Shown: positions 51,666-60,691, counted from the first letter of the stretch. The stretch is 64,000 bases of DNA from Brooklawnia cerclae (GCF_011758645.1 NZ_JAAMOZ010000001.1:558001-622000); one strand, 5' to 3'. Translations and numbers: made by a program. Notes: generated by a model from the sequence alone, not told the origin.

Positions 51666-52185
51666 GGCGGACTGGCATGGTCACGCCGTCCTGCAGGTGG
51701 CTGTTCCCGAGCTCGAGGACTGGATCGTCGCGCGCACGCGACACTACGACGCGGGGTTCGTCAGTGGTGATCCGCGCTTCCACCATGCGCACATCACCGT
51801 GCTGGCACCCTTGCGGTCGTGGGACGCGAAGGCCTGCGCCCGGCTCGCCGCGGCGACCCGGCCTTTCGACTACCGCCTGGAGCGGATCGCGGTGTTCCCC
51901 GACGGATGCATCCACCTGCCCCCCGAGCCGGACGAGCCGTTCCGCGCGCTGACGGCGGCCGCCTGGCGGGCTCATCCCCGGGTGATCCCCAACGGGGCTC
52001 CCGATCCCGACCCGCATCTGACGCTCGATCGAATCGGACCGGGCGTCGACGTCGGCTCGACGCGCGTACTGCTCGGGAGCTCGATCCCCGTGGCCTGCCG
52101 GGCCGTCGGCCTCGAACTGGTCTGGTACGAGGCTGGCGACTGCCACCTGATCGACTCCTGGCCCTTCGGCGGGCGAGAGGCGTGA
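51658..52185 (+). CDS. 2'-5' RNA ligase-family (2H phosphoesterase) protein
   Basis: This 175-aa protein has the two HxT signatures of the 2H phosphoesterase fold (HHAHITVLAPL near residue 42 and PHLTLDRIG near 122). Such proteins hydrolyse cyclic phosphodiesters or ligate RNA ends in vitro; the biological substrate is unknown. It starts inside the preceding small gene. Its TGA stop lies within the left arm of a 21-bp inverted repeat. Confidence 0.82.
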   Translation: MSEADWHGHAVLQVAVPELEDWIVARTRHYDAGFVSGDPRFHHAHITVLAPLRSWDAKACARLAAATRPFDYRLERIAVFPDGCIHLPPEPDEPFRALTAAAWRAHPRVIPNGAPDPDPHLTLDRIGPGVDVGSTRVLLGSSIPVACRAVGLELVWYEAGDCHLIDSWPFGGREA

Positions 52186-52280
52186 CTGAACTTCCCCGAC
52201 AGGTGCCGCGCGGCGGACCACCCACGTATATTCCCTAGTGGGGACGCAGCTACAGGTCGGTCGGGGAAGTTCAGTCACGC
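52180..52280. repeat. 101-bp element with perfect 21-bp terminal inverted repeats
   Basis: The left arm (52180-52200, containing GTGACTGAACTTCCCCGAC) is exactly complementary to the right arm (52260-52280), with a 59-bp interior. It lies between convergent genes; the left arm carries the stop codon of one and the right arm ends 2 bases before the stop of the other. It could act as a bidirectional terminator or be a miniature inverted-repeat element. The interior contains TATATT (52227-52232). Confidence 0.75.
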
Positions 52281-52282
52281 GC

Positions 52283-54034
52283 TTACGCGTCGACGATGCG
52301 GCAGACCACCTCTCCGCTGGCGACCGCGGTGCCCACGGGCACGAGGTCGCGGACGATGCCGCTGCGATGTGCGCTGATGGGCTGCTCCATCTTCATGGCC
52401 TCCAGCACCACGACCAGGTCGCCCTCGGCGACCGAATCGCCCTCGGCGGCCGCCGCCTTGATGATCGTGCCCTGCATGGGCGAGGCCAGGTCGTCGCCCG
52501 AAGCCTCGACGCTCTTGGAGCGGGCGCGCCTCGTGGGACGCTTGGGCTTCGTGGGCCCATGGCCGGTGCCGAGTGCCGCAGGCACCTTCACCTCGACGCG
52601 CCGCCCGTTCACCTCGACGACGACCGTGCGCGAGGGCACCTGCTCGTCCGGCTCACCCAGTTCGCCCGAGTACGGCTCGATGCCGCCGGAGAACTGCGTC
52701 TCGATCCAGTTCGTGTTGATGCCGAACACCCCGTCGGGCGCCGTGAACGCGGGCTCGTCGACGAGGCGTTCGTGGAAGGGGAGCACGGTCGGCATGCCCT
52801 CGACGAGAAACTCTCCCAGGGCCCGCCGGGCACGGGCGATGGCCTCGTCCCGGTCGGCTCCTGTGATGATGAGCTTGCCCAGCAACGAGTCGAACGCGCC
52901 GGGCACGGTCATGCCGCGGCGGTAGCCCTCGTCCATGCGCACGCCCGGCCCGCACGGGGGACGCCAGCGTGTCAGCGTTCCCGGCGCCGGCATGAAGCCG
53001 CGGCCCGCGTCCTCGGCGTTGATCCGGAACTCGATCGAGTGGCCGGTCACGGGGGGATCGGAGTCGGGGAGGTCGGCTCCCTCGGCGATCGCGAACTGCC
53101 AGCGCACCAGGTCCCACCCGGTGACCTCCTCGCTGACCGGGTGCTCGACCTGTAGCCGGGTGTTGACCTCGAGGAAGCTGATCGTGCCGTCGAGACCGAC
53201 GAGGAACTCGCACGTCGCGGCGCCGACGTACCCGGCGGCCTGAAGGATCGCCCGGGACGCCTCGCGCAACCGGGTCTCCTGGGCATCGGTGAGGAACGGT
53301 GCGGGCGCCTCCTCGACGAGCTTCTGGTGGCGGCGTTGCAGCGAGCAGTCGCGCGTCGACACCACGACGACGCGTCCGTGCTGGTCGGCGAGGCATTGGG
53401 TCTCCACATGCCGCGGCCGGTCGAGGTAGCGCTCGACGAAACACTCACCGCGCCCGAAAGCCGTGAGCGCCTCGCGGGTGGCCGAGTCGAAGAGCTCGGC
53501 GATCTCGTCGGTCCGGTGGGCGACCTTGAGCCCGCGACCGCCCCCGCCGTAGGCAGCCTTGATGGCGATCGGCAGGCCGTGCTCGGTGGCGAACGCGATC
53601 ACCTCGTCGGCGCTCGACACCGGGTCGGGGGTGCCGGGTACGAGCGGGGCACCCACCTGCTGGGCGATGTGCCGCGCCTTCACCTTGTCGCCGAGCGTGT
53701 CGATGGCGCTCGGTGGGGGACCGATCCAGGTCAGCCCGGCGTCCAGCACGGCCTGTGCGAAGTCGGCGTTCTCGGACAGGAAACCGTAGCCGGGGTGCAC
53801 CGCGTCCGCGCCGGCGCGGCGGGCGATGTCGAGCAGTTTCGCCTGGTCGAGATAGGTCTCGGCGGGAGTGGCGCCGTTGAGGGCGAACGCCTCGTCCGCC
53901 ATCTCGACGAACAGGGATCCGGCATCAGAGTCGGCATAGGCGGCGACACTGGGGATTCCGCAATCCCGTGCCGCACGTATGATGCGGACTGCGATCTCGC
54001 CACGGTTGGCCACCAGCAGCTTGGTGATCGTCAT
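52283..54034 (-). CDS. acyl-CoA carboxylase alpha subunit (biotin carboxylase-BCCP)
   Basis: This 583-aa alpha chain of an acetyl-/propionyl-CoA carboxylase carboxylates its own biotin with bicarbonate and ATP. The biotin carboxylase domain covers ~1-450 ([73 protein letters not shown]). A basic linker precedes the biotinyl domain (~510-583) with biotinylated Lys548 (LEAMKMEQP). It should work with the pccB and epsilon products encoded 3.4 kb away and be biotinylated by birA. TAGACT on the minus strand is 6 bases from the ATG. Confidence 0.95.
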   Translation of the reverse strand: MTITKLLVANRGEIAVRIIRAARDCGIPSVAAYADSDAGSLFVEMADEAFALNGATPAETYLDQAKLLDIARRAGADAVHPGYGFLSENADFAQAVLDAGLTWIGPPPSAIDTLGDKVKARHIAQQVGAPLVPGTPDPVSSADEVIAFATEHGLPIAIKAAYGGGGRGLKVAHRTDEIAELFDSATREALTAFGRGECFVERYLDRPRHVETQCLADQHGRVVVVSTRDCSLQRRHQKLVEEAPAPFLTDAQETRLREASRAILQAAGYVGAATCEFLVGLDGTISFLEVNTRLQVEHPVSEEVTGWDLVRWQFAIAEGADLPDSDPPVTGHSIEFRINAEDAGRGFMPAPGTLTRWRPPCGPGVRMDEGYRRGMTVPGAFDSLLGKLIITGADRDEAIARARRALGEFLVEGMPTVLPFHERLVDEPAFTAPDGVFGINTNWIETQFSGGIEPYSGELGEPDEQVPSRTVVVEVNGRRVEVKVPAALGTGHGPTKPKRPTRRARSKSVEASGDDLASPMQGTIIKAAAAEGDSVAEGDLVVVLEAMKMEQPISAHRSGIVRDLVPVGTAVASGEVVCRIVDA

Positions 54035-54040
54035 ACCCGG

Positions 54041-54069
54041 AGTCTAGGCACGTCGGCCGCACGTAGTCT
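54041..54069. promoter_or_regulatory. overlapping divergent leaderless promoters (carboxylase / NUDIX)
   Basis: Minus-strand TAGACT (54041-54046) ends 6 bases from the carboxylase ATG and plus-strand TAGTCT (54064-54069) ends 6 bases from the NUDIX ATG. They are exactly 17 bases apart, so each -10 occupies the position of the other's -35. Simultaneous occupancy by two polymerases is impossible. Confidence 0.55.
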
Positions 54070-54075
54070 GGCCCC

Positions 54076-54567
54076 ATGGCCACACCGGAGTTCATCCTCG
54101 CGCTGCGTTCCCGAATCGGACACGATCCCCTGTGGCTGTCAGGGGTGTGCGCCATCGTGCTGCGTCCCTGGGACGGCCCCGCCGAGGTGCTCCTGGTGCG
54201 CCGTTCGGACGACGGCACCTGGACGCCGGTCAAGGGGATCATGGAGCCCGGCGAGACCGTGCCGCAGGCCGCCGTTCGCGAGTGCCTGGAGGAGACCGGG
54301 GTACGCATCGAGGTCGATCGCCTGGTGAGCGTCGGGGTCGTCGGTCCGGTGCGGTACGACAACGGGGACGTGTCCACCTATCTCAATCTGACCGTGCGGG
54401 CCAGGTGGGTTGCGGGCGACGCCCACGTGGGCGACGACGAGTCCACCGAGGTCGGCTGGTTCGCGCTGGACGATCTGCCCGGCGGCATGCGGGCGGCCGA
54501 TCTCGCCCAGATCCGGATCGCGCTCGACAACCCCGCGGACGTCGTCCTGGAGGGGCTGCCGCGATGA
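54076..54567 (+). CDS. NUDIX hydrolase
   Basis: This 163-aa NUDIX enzyme carries the full box GIMEPGETVPQAAVRECLEETGV (G-x5-E-x7-RE-x2-EE-x-G). It hydrolyses a nucleoside diphosphate-linked substrate that is not identifiable. It overlaps the CorA gene by ATGA. Confidence 0.92.
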   Translation: MATPEFILALRSRIGHDPLWLSGVCAIVLRPWDGPAEVLLVRRSDDGTWTPVKGIMEPGETVPQAAVRECLEETGVRIEVDRLVSVGVVGPVRYDNGDVSTYLNLTVRARWVAGDAHVGDDESTEVGWFALDDLPGGMRAADLAQIRIALDNPADVVLEGLPR

Positions 54568-55553
54568 CCGCGACGTTCTCGTGCGTGTGGCGCGACGGAA
54601 AGGTGACCCACGAGGACTTCCCCCTCCGCGACCTGGACGGTCTGGTCGCCGACCCGCGCAACCTGGTCTGGTTCGACCTGCACGACCCGAGCCACGAGAC
54701 GGTCGACGACCTGGCCCGTGAGCTGTCGTTCGACTTCCACGTCGTCGAGGACGCGCTGGATCCCGGCGAGCGCCCCAAGGTGACACGGCACGACCACCAC
54801 ATCTTCCTGCAGGCCTACGCGCTGTCGCTCGCCGAGCCCTCGGGTTACGCGAGCCGTGTGCGCCACTCACGAGTGTCGGCCTTCGTCGTCCGCAACGCCC
54901 TGATCACCGTGCGTATGGGCGACGGCTTCGATCTCGCGGCCCTCGTGGAAACCTGGTCGCGTGACCCCACGCTCGTCGGCTACGGGGTCGGGGGGCTGTT
55001 GCACGCGCTGCTGGACCAGCTGGTCGACACGCACTACGACGTCATCCAGGACCTCGACGACGGCATGGAGAGCCTTGAGGACATGCTGTTCGACGACGAC
55101 CTCCAGACCTCGCGCATCTCACGGCTGGCCTACCGGCTGCGTCGTGAACTGGTCGAGGTCAGGCGCCTCACCAGGCCGACCCGGGAGGTGGTCGACGCCG
55201 TCATCCGGTACGCCCGCGAAGTGGGGTGGGACGAGGGCCTGCGCGGCTACTACGAGGACATTCTCGATCACGTGTTGCGCGAGGCCGAGTGGACCGAGTC
55301 GCTGCGTGACCTGGTGAGCAGCGTCTTCGAGACGAACCTGTCGCTGAACGACATGCGCCTCAACGTCGTGATGAAGAAACTGTCGGCCTGGGCGGCCATC
55401 GTCGCCGTCCCGACCCTGGTCACCGGCTGGTTCGGCATGAACGTGCCGTACCCGGGGTACGGGGTGAACGCCGGGATGCTGGCGGCCACCGGAGGCATCA
55501 TCGTGTCGGTCATCGTGCTGTTCGTCCTGTTCCGCCGCCACGACTGGCTGTAG
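54564..55553 (+). CDS. corA: CorA-family magnesium/cobalt transport protein
   Basis: This 329-aa CorA-like channel has a large cytoplasmic funnel domain (FDFHVVEDALDPGERPKV, HHIFLQAYAL) and two C-terminal membrane helices. The selectivity motif between them reads FGMN (GWFGMNVPYPG) instead of the classical YGMN, a tolerated variant. It is co-translated with the NUDIX gene through ATGA. Function is divalent cation uptake by family; the ion preference cannot be read. Confidence 0.9.
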   Translation: MTATFSCVWRDGKVTHEDFPLRDLDGLVADPRNLVWFDLHDPSHETVDDLARELSFDFHVVEDALDPGERPKVTRHDHHIFLQAYALSLAEPSGYASRVRHSRVSAFVVRNALITVRMGDGFDLAALVETWSRDPTLVGYGVGGLLHALLDQLVDTHYDVIQDLDDGMESLEDMLFDDDLQTSRISRLAYRLRRELVEVRRLTRPTREVVDAVIRYAREVGWDEGLRGYYEDILDHVLREAEWTESLRDLVSSVFETNLSLNDMRLNVVMKKLSAWAAIVAVPTLVTGWFGMNVPYPGYGVNAGMLAATGGIIVSVIVLFVLFRRHDWL

Positions 55554-55573
55554 GCCCGCCTCCGCTGCGCGGA

Positions 55574-55579
55574 TAGGCT
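55574..55579 (+). promoter_or_regulatory. leaderless -10 of the lipoprotein gene
   Basis: TAGGCT ends 7 bases before the ATG at 55587. Confidence 0.55.
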
Positions 55580-55586
55580 GGCCGGT

Positions 55587-56042
55587 ATGAAATCGTTCGG
55601 CCGCTGGCCCCATGCCGTGGCGCTGATCGTCCTGGTGGGCACGCTGGCCGGTTGCGGCACGGCGTCGGGTGCCGGGTCGTCGTCCGCCCCGTCGACGTCG
55701 GCGGCGGTCGCCTCAGCGAGCCTTCCTGCCGGTGGGACGTTGCTGGCGGACGCGGGCATCGAGCACGGCCCCGACGGGTTCAGCGTGCCCACAGGCCTGG
55801 TGACCGAGCAGGTGATCGATCAGTCGAACGTCGTCACGCTCGTGGTGGACGAGGAGCAGGGCGCGATCCTCGAGGCGTATCTGCGGCAGAACCTGACGGC
55901 CATGGGATTCGAGATCACCGGTGACGTGACGGGATCACTGCTGTTCGCGGCTCCCGGCTGGGAGGGCGCCTACACCAGCGGCGGCGGCGTGGCCGGCATG
56001 ACGTTGCGCCGAGACCCCGGCTCGTTCAGTTCGCCTGGCTGA
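55587..56042 (+). CDS. lipoprotein of unknown function
   Basis: This 151-aa protein has a signal peptide and lipobox LAGC (cysteine near residue 23), followed by a Ser/Ala-rich linker. A small alpha/beta domain follows (GFSVPTGLVTEQVID, VVTLVVDEEQGAILEAYLRQNLTAMGFEITG). No family is recognised. Its 3' end overlaps the convergent Maf gene by 17 bp. Confidence 0.72.
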   Translation: MKSFGRWPHAVALIVLVGTLAGCGTASGAGSSSAPSTSAAVASASLPAGGTLLADAGIEHGPDGFSVPTGLVTEQVIDQSNVVTLVVDEEQGAILEAYLRQNLTAMGFEITGDVTGSLLFAAPGWEGAYTSGGGVAGMTLRRDPGSFSSPG

Positions 56043-56664
56043 CGTTGTGCCACAGGGTGTGCCAGGCGACGCCGAGGTCGAGCAGCATCTGGCGCACCAG
56101 CGGCAGCGAGATTCCCACGACATTGTGCGGGTCGCCCGAGATACGGGTGACGAACGGGCCGCCGAACCCGTCGATGGTGAACCCGCCCGCAACCCGCTGC
56201 GGCTCCCCGGTCGCAGCATAGGCCGCGATCTCGGCGTCCGTGAGGTCGGCGAAGGTCACCCCGGTCTGGGCGACGCGCACCTGATGGCCGACCGTGCCGT
56301 CGCCCCGTACGACGGCGACGTAGTGCCCCGTGAACAGCAGGCCCTGCCTGCCCCGCATGCGGTACCAGCGGACGATCGCGGCCTCGGGGGTACCGGGCTT
56401 GCCGTGCACGCGTCCCTCGATCTCGAGCATCGAGTCGCAGCTGAACAAGACGAGCGGCTCGTCCGCCCGGCCGTCACGGCGCAACTGCTGAAGCACGGCC
56501 TCGCCCTTGATCCGTGCGAGTTCGGCGGTCAACTCGGGCGCACCAGCGAGGTGAACCGACTGCTCGTCCACATCGGGGACGACGACCTCGGGGTCGAGAC
56601 CCGCCTGCCGCAGGGTCTGGAGCCGGGCCGGAGAACTGGAACCGAGGACCACGCGCATCGTCAC
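56026..56664 (-). CDS. Maf-family nucleoside triphosphate pyrophosphatase
   Basis: This 212-aa Maf/YhdE-type protein hydrolyses non-canonical or pyrimidine NTPs to monophosphates and is linked to septum control and housecleaning. It shows LGSSSPARLQTLRQAG at the N-terminus, the VDE region (VVPDVDEQSV), SCDSMLEIEGRVHGKP and GGFTIDGFGGPFV. The GTG at 56664 is 6 bases from CATGCT; an ATG 6 bases later is an alternative start. Confidence 0.92.
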   Translation of the reverse strand: MTMRVVLGSSSPARLQTLRQAGLDPEVVVPDVDEQSVHLAGAPELTAELARIKGEAVLQQLRRDGRADEPLVLFSCDSMLEIEGRVHGKPGTPEAAIVRWYRMRGRQGLLFTGHYVAVVRGDGTVGHQVRVAQTGVTFADLTDAEIAAYAATGEPQRVAGGFTIDGFGGPFVTRISGDPHNVVGISLPLVRQMLLDLGVAWHTLWHNVSQAN

Positions 56665-56683
56665 GCGCCCAGCATGTCACAGG

Positions 56684-57331
56684 TCAGCCGAACAGCCCCC
56701 CGAGCAGGCCGCCGAGGCCGCTCGTGCTCTGCTGCTGCGTCTGGCCGCCACCCAGCATCCCACCGATGATGTCGCCCAGGTTCAGCCCCTGGTCCTGCTG
56801 GCCCTCCTGGCGAGCCGCGTTGTAGCCGTCCTGGTAGCCACGCTGGTAGTCCTCGCTGGGCTGGCTGCCGAGCTGTCCGCCCCGGCCCAGGATGGCGTCC
56901 AGGATGCCTCCGCCCTGCGTGGACTCGGTCTGCTTGTTGCCGAGCCTGCTGGCCAGATAGGCGAGTACGAGCGGGGCGACGATGGGCAGCAGGCGCTGGA
57001 TCAGACTCTGGTTGGCGCCGCCGCCGATCGCCTGGGCGGCGCGCGCCGGGTCGGCCCCGAGCGCGTGCTGGACGATCTTGGCCCCGTCGGTGGTGTCGAT
57101 GTCGCCGACGTCGACACTTGGCTTGCCGAGCAGGGAGCTCGACGTGTGGTCCTTGAGGGCCGAGGCCAGGGAGACCTGGCCGAGGGGATCGGACGCGTTG
57201 CGCGACAGGCCCCCGAGCAGGGATTCGATGGCTGTCGAGGCGGCTTGCCTCACCTCGCCGGGGTCGGAGCCCAGCTGGCCGGCGAGCTGGTCAACGGGCA
57301 GCTTGCCCAGGATGTCGTCGATCGCGCTCAT
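56684..57331 (-). CDS. DUF937-family protein
   Basis: This 215-aa protein matches the DUF937 family (IDDILGKLPVDQLAGQLG, ALKDHTSSSLLG, DGAKIVQHALG). Its C-terminus has low-complexity Gly/Gln (GGMLGGGQTQQQSTSGLGG), common in this family. No activity is established. AAGGAGG lies 6 bases before the ATG. Ends 19 bases from the Maf start on the same strand. Confidence 0.8.
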   Translation of the reverse strand: MSAIDDILGKLPVDQLAGQLGSDPGEVRQAASTAIESLLGGLSRNASDPLGQVSLASALKDHTSSSLLGKPSVDVGDIDTTDGAKIVQHALGADPARAAQAIGGGANQSLIQRLLPIVAPLVLAYLASRLGNKQTESTQGGGILDAILGRGGQLGSQPSEDYQRGYQDGYNAARQEGQQDQGLNLGDIIGGMLGGGQTQQQSTSGLGGLLGGLFG

Positions 57332-57430
57332 GAGAGCCTCCTTGGTCCATGGTCCTGCCGGACGGCAGGGGCCGATGCCTCCCATTCAAGTGCATGCGGA
57401 CGCCCACCGGCGGCGAAACCGATCACCGGG

Positions 57431-57649
57431 TCAGCGCAGGCTGCCCCGCCAGGCCTCGGGCCCGTGGACGAAGGGCTCGCGCACGCGGCGCCAGTAGGAG
57501 TTCCAGCCACCGGCCATCGGCCGGTCGGTGTTCTGCCTGGCAGGCTCCGGTTCGGCCAGCATCGCCGCGAGGACGACGGTCAGCGCCGCGAGCTCGTCGT
57601 CGTCCGGGTCTCCGCGGGTGACCCGCACGAGGCTGTCGTCCGTGCTCAC
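57431..57649 (-). CDS. acyl-CoA carboxylase epsilon subunit
   Basis: This 72-aa small subunit of actinobacterial acyl-CoA carboxylases stabilises the alpha-beta complex. Typical features are the N-terminal [20 protein letters not shown] helix and the [20 protein letters not shown] end. GTG start overlaps the pccB stop by GTGA, so the two are co-translated. Confidence 0.85.
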   Translation of the reverse strand: MSTDDSLVRVTRGDPDDDELAALTVVLAAMLAEPEPARQNTDRPMAGGWNSYWRRVREPFVHGPEAWRGSLR

Positions 57650-59223
57650 AGCGGGATGTTCCCGTGCTTCTTGGGCGGCAGCGACTCTCGTTTGGTGCGC
57701 AGCAGTCGCAGGAACCGGATGATCTGCGACCGGGTCTCGTGCGGGTAGATCACCTGGTCGATGAAACCCCGCTCGGCGGCCACATAGGGGTTGGCCAGGG
57801 TGCGGTTGTACTCGTCGGTGAGGCTGTCGGCGAGTTGGGTGGGGTCGTCCGCGGACGCCAGCTCGCGCCGGTACAGGACGCTCACCGCGCCGTCGGCGCC
57901 CATGACCGCGATCTGTGCCGTCGGCCAGGCGAGGTTGACGTCGGCTCCCAGGTGTTTGGAGCCCATGACGATGTAGGCGCCGCCGTAGGCCTTCCGGGTG
58001 ATGACGGTGAGCAGCGGGACGCTGGCCTCCGCATAGGCGTAGATGAGCTTGGCGCCCCGCCGGATGATCCCGTCGTGCTCCTGGGCGACGCCGGGCAGGA
58101 AACCGGGGACATCGACGAACGTGACCACGGGGATGTTGAACGCGTCACAGGTGCGGACGAAGCGTGCGGCCTTCTCGGAGGCCTTGATGTCGAGCGTGCC
58201 CGCCAGCACCATCGGCTGATTGGCGACCACACCGATGCTGCGGCCCTCGATGCGCCCGAAGCCGCAGATGATGTTGGGTGCGTACAGTTCCATGACCTCG
58301 CAGAACTCGTCGGTGTCGAGCACCGTGCGGATCACGTCGCGCATGTCGTAGGCGTGTGCCGGGTTGTCGGGGATCAAGGAGTCGAGCAGGCGATCGTGGT
58401 CGGTGAAGTCGAGGTCGGCCTCGTCGGCGAACTCGTAGATCGGCGCGTCCTCCAGGTTGTTCTGGGGCAGGTAGGTGATGAGCTCGCGCACGTATTCGAG
58501 CGCGTCGGCCTCGTCCGCCGCGAGATAGTGCGCGTTGCCCGCCACCACGTTGTGCGTGCGCCCGCCGCCGAGCACCTCCATCGAGACGTCCTCGCCGGTG
58601 ACCGCGCGGATGACGTCGGGGCCGGTGATGAACATCTGGCTGCTCTGGTCGACCATCACCACGAAGTCGGTGAGGGCGGGGGAGTACACATGGCCGCCCG
58701 CCGCCGCACCCATGATGAGGCTGATCTGGGGAATCACGCCGGAGGCCAGCACGTTGCGGTGGAAGATCTCCCCGTAAGCGCCCAGCGAGGCGACGCCCTC
58801 CTGTATGCGTGCACCGCCGCCCTCGTTGATGCCGATCAGCGGGCAGCCGGTCGAGGTGGCGATGTCGATGATCTTGGCGATCTTCTGCCCGTAGACCTCG
58901 CCGAGCGAGCCTCCGAACACACCGACGTCCTGGCTGAATACGCAGACCGGGCGTCCGTGGATCTGCCCCATGCCGATGATCACCCCGTCGCCGTAGGGAC
59001 GCTTGCGGTCGAGCCCGAAGGCGGTGCTGCGGTGGCGGGCGAACTCGTCCATCTCGGTGAAGGTGCCCTCGTCCAGCAGGGCGATGACGCGTTCCCTGGC
59101 GGTCATCTTGCCGCGCGCGTGCTGCTTCTCGACGGCCTGGTTGCCCGCGGCGTGGATCGCCTCGTCGATGCGCCGCCCGAGGTCGGCCAGCTTGTCGGCG
59201 GTGGTGTGCATCTCACCATCCAT
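57646..59223 (-). CDS. pccB: propionyl-/acyl-CoA carboxylase beta subunit (carboxyltransferase)
   Basis: This 525-aa carboxyltransferase moves CO2 from biotin to propionyl- or acetyl-CoA, giving methylmalonyl- or malonyl-CoA. The N- and C-terminal crotonase-like domains show [63 protein letters not shown] and [14 protein letters not shown], with the oxyanion glycine pairs intact. TACTCT on the minus strand (59230-59235) is 6 bases from the ATG. Acyl preference cannot be settled by eye; a methylmalonyl-CoA carboxyltransferase role is also conceivable. Confidence 0.94.
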   Translation of the reverse strand: MDGEMHTTADKLADLGRRIDEAIHAAGNQAVEKQHARGKMTARERVIALLDEGTFTEMDEFARHRSTAFGLDRKRPYGDGVIIGMGQIHGRPVCVFSQDVGVFGGSLGEVYGQKIAKIIDIATSTGCPLIGINEGGGARIQEGVASLGAYGEIFHRNVLASGVIPQISLIMGAAAGGHVYSPALTDFVVMVDQSSQMFITGPDVIRAVTGEDVSMEVLGGGRTHNVVAGNAHYLAADEADALEYVRELITYLPQNNLEDAPIYEFADEADLDFTDHDRLLDSLIPDNPAHAYDMRDVIRTVLDTDEFCEVMELYAPNIICGFGRIEGRSIGVVANQPMVLAGTLDIKASEKAARFVRTCDAFNIPVVTFVDVPGFLPGVAQEHDGIIRRGAKLIYAYAEASVPLLTVITRKAYGGAYIVMGSKHLGADVNLAWPTAQIAVMGADGAVSVLYRRELASADDPTQLADSLTDEYNRTLANPYVAAERGFIDQVIYPHETRSQIIRFLRLLRTKRESLPPKKHGNIPL

Positions 59224-59229
59224 GGGGTC

Positions 59230-59235
59230 AGAGTA
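59230..59235 (-). promoter_or_regulatory. leaderless -10 of pccB
   Basis: TACTCT on the minus strand ends 6 bases before the ATG at 59223. Confidence 0.6.
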
Positions 59236-59264
59236 GCCGTCTCAGCCAGGTGGCCCGGCATCTG

Positions 59265-59321
59265 CGGGCGGAATCTGTTGTTGCGGATGGAATCTCGCCC
59301 GCAACAACGGATTTCGTCCGC
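59265..59321. repeat. inverted repeat between pccB and birA
   Basis: The core arms TCTGTTGTTGCGG (59274-59286) and CCGCAACAACGGA (59299-59311) pair at 12 of 13 positions. The flanks GCGGGCGGAA and TTTCGTCCGC extend the symmetry imperfectly. It sits between two divergent promoters rather than after genes, so it is not a terminator. Its sequence looks like a dispersed intergenic repeat. Confidence 0.6.
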
Positions 59322-59358
59322 GCCTGTCCCGGCGGTGCGGCGATCAGGCGCCGCCTTC

Positions 59359-59364
59359 TAGGCT
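59359..59364 (+). promoter_or_regulatory. leaderless -10 of birA
   Basis: TAGGCT ends 6 bases before the ATG at 59371. Confidence 0.6.
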
Positions 59365-59370
59365 GAGGTC

Positions 59371-60174
59371 ATGCCTTCGTCGCCTGCCGCTGATCCACAA
59401 CGCATCGCCCGGTTGCTGGGGGACGCAGGCCTGGGCTGGCAGGTGACGTGGGTGGCGTCCACCGGGTCGACCAACGCCGACCTGGCCGGCTGGGCGCGCG
59501 AGGGGCGGGCCGAGGGGACGGTGCTCGTCTCGGAACACCAGGATTCGGGCCGGGGGCGGTTCGAGCGCCCCTGGATGGCCCCACCCGGCACCTCGGTGTC
59601 GATGTCGGTGCTGCTGCGGCCCCGGCGCCCGGTGGTCGACTGGGGCTGGTTGTCGCTGCTCGTCGGCCTCGCCGTGGCCGACGGTCTTCGTGCCGTGGGC
59701 GGCGGCGACCGGGTGGAACTCAAGTGGCCCAACGATGTGCTCATCACCGGACGTAAGGTCTGCGGCATCCTGTCGGAGCACGTGGCCACCCCGGCCGGGG
59801 ACGCCGCCGTGTGCGGATGGGGGCTCAACGTGACGATGGACGCCTCCGAGCTTCCCGTCCCCACCGCCACCAGTCTGTTGCTCGCAGGCCTGACCACCGA
59901 CAAGGACGAGGTGATCGCAGCGATCCTGCGTCGCCTCGGTGACCTCTACGCGAGCTGGGACGCGGGCGCCGACCTTGCGGACGAGTACGCCCGCGGTTGC
60001 ACGACGATCGGGCGCGAGGTTCGCGTCCACCTCGATCAGCAGGCACAGGAGCCCGCACACGTGGACGGTCATGCCGTGGGAATCGGGGTGAACGGGGAAC
60101 TCCTGGTCGACGTGGACGGACGAGTCGAGTCGTTCTCGGCCGGTGACGTCGTCCACCTTCGGCCGGCGGGGTGA
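59371..60174 (+). CDS. birA: biotin--[acetyl-CoA carboxylase] ligase
   Basis: This 267-aa biotin protein ligase makes biotinyl-AMP and attaches biotin to Lys548 of the carboxylase alpha subunit encoded nearby. Signatures are STGSTNADLAGW, the biotin-binding QDSGRGRFERPW (GRGRxGR-like), LKWPNDVLITGRKVCGIL and the C-terminal SH3-like domain (VHLDQQAQEP, GELLVDVDGRVESFSAGDV). There is no N-terminal helix-turn-helix, so it is a ligase without repressor function. A PH-domain gene follows 10 bases later. Confidence 0.95.
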   Translation: MPSSPAADPQRIARLLGDAGLGWQVTWVASTGSTNADLAGWAREGRAEGTVLVSEHQDSGRGRFERPWMAPPGTSVSMSVLLRPRRPVVDWGWLSLLVGLAVADGLRAVGGGDRVELKWPNDVLITGRKVCGILSEHVATPAGDAAVCGWGLNVTMDASELPVPTATSLLLAGLTTDKDEVIAAILRRLGDLYASWDAGADLADEYARGCTTIGREVRVHLDQQAQEPAHVDGHAVGIGVNGELLVDVDGRVESFSAGDVVHLRPAG

Positions 60175-60184
60175 CAATGGGCCC

Positions 60185-60691
60185 GTGGCCACGCGACTTT
60201 CCCCGGACGAGGACCTCGTCATCACGACCCGGCCGCATGCCCGCGTGCTGATCGGGCCGGTCGTGGCGCTACTGGTGGTCTCTGCGGTGGTGGGGTGGGG
60301 CCTCGCCGCCGTCCCGGAGGACTGGCGCCCGGTCGGCCAGTATGCGGTCGCGGGCGCGGGGGCCCTGGCAGCGGTGATGCTCGTGGTGCGTCCCTTGGTG
60401 CGGTGGGCGACCACCACCACGACGCTGACCACCCGGCGCATCGTCACCCGGTGGGGGCTCGTGCGGCGCGGCGGTCACGACCTGCCGCTCAACCGGGTGG
60501 TGGACGTCACCCACACCCGCGGCGCCGGCGACCTCGTGTTCGGCTCGGGGACGCTCGTGCTGACCACGATGGGCGGCGAGCGGGTGGCCCTGCGGAACCT
60601 GCCGCACATCCGCGACATGCGCCACGCGGTCAGCGAACTCGTGGCCGACGAGTCGCCGTGGGACGCGCCCGGGGAGTTGCCGTGGCACTGA
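60185..60691 (+). CDS. bacterial PH-domain (YdbS-like) membrane protein
   Basis: This 168-aa protein has two N-terminal membrane segments (ARVLIGPVVALLVVSAVVGWGL and YAVAGAGALAAVMLVVRPLV) followed by a bacterial PH domain (LTTRRIVTRWGLVRRGGHDLPLNRVVDV, GSGTLVLTTMGGERVALRNLPHI). Function is unknown. The GTG at 60185 is 6 bases from GACAAT. It overlaps the next gene by 10 bp. Confidence 0.8.
   Translation: MATRLSPDEDLVITTRPHARVLIGPVVALLVVSAVVGWGLAAVPEDWRPVGQYAVAGAGALAAVMLVVRPLVRWATTTTTLTTRRIVTRWGLVRRGGHDLPLNRVVDVTHTRGAGDLVFGSGTLVLTTMGGERVALRNLPHIRDMRHAVSELVADESPWDAPGELPWH

Noticed and set aside
52180-52280. Insertion sequence
   Set aside because: Terminal inverted repeats are present but there is no transposase and the interior is only 59 bp; a miniature element or terminator is the most that can be claimed.
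52238-53155. GTG-initiated frame antisense to the carboxylase gene, with TATATT five bases upstream
   Set aside because: The hexamer looks promoter-like, but the translation has no domain content and the region is the BCCP/linker of a clear carboxylase. A transcript may start there, but I see no protein.
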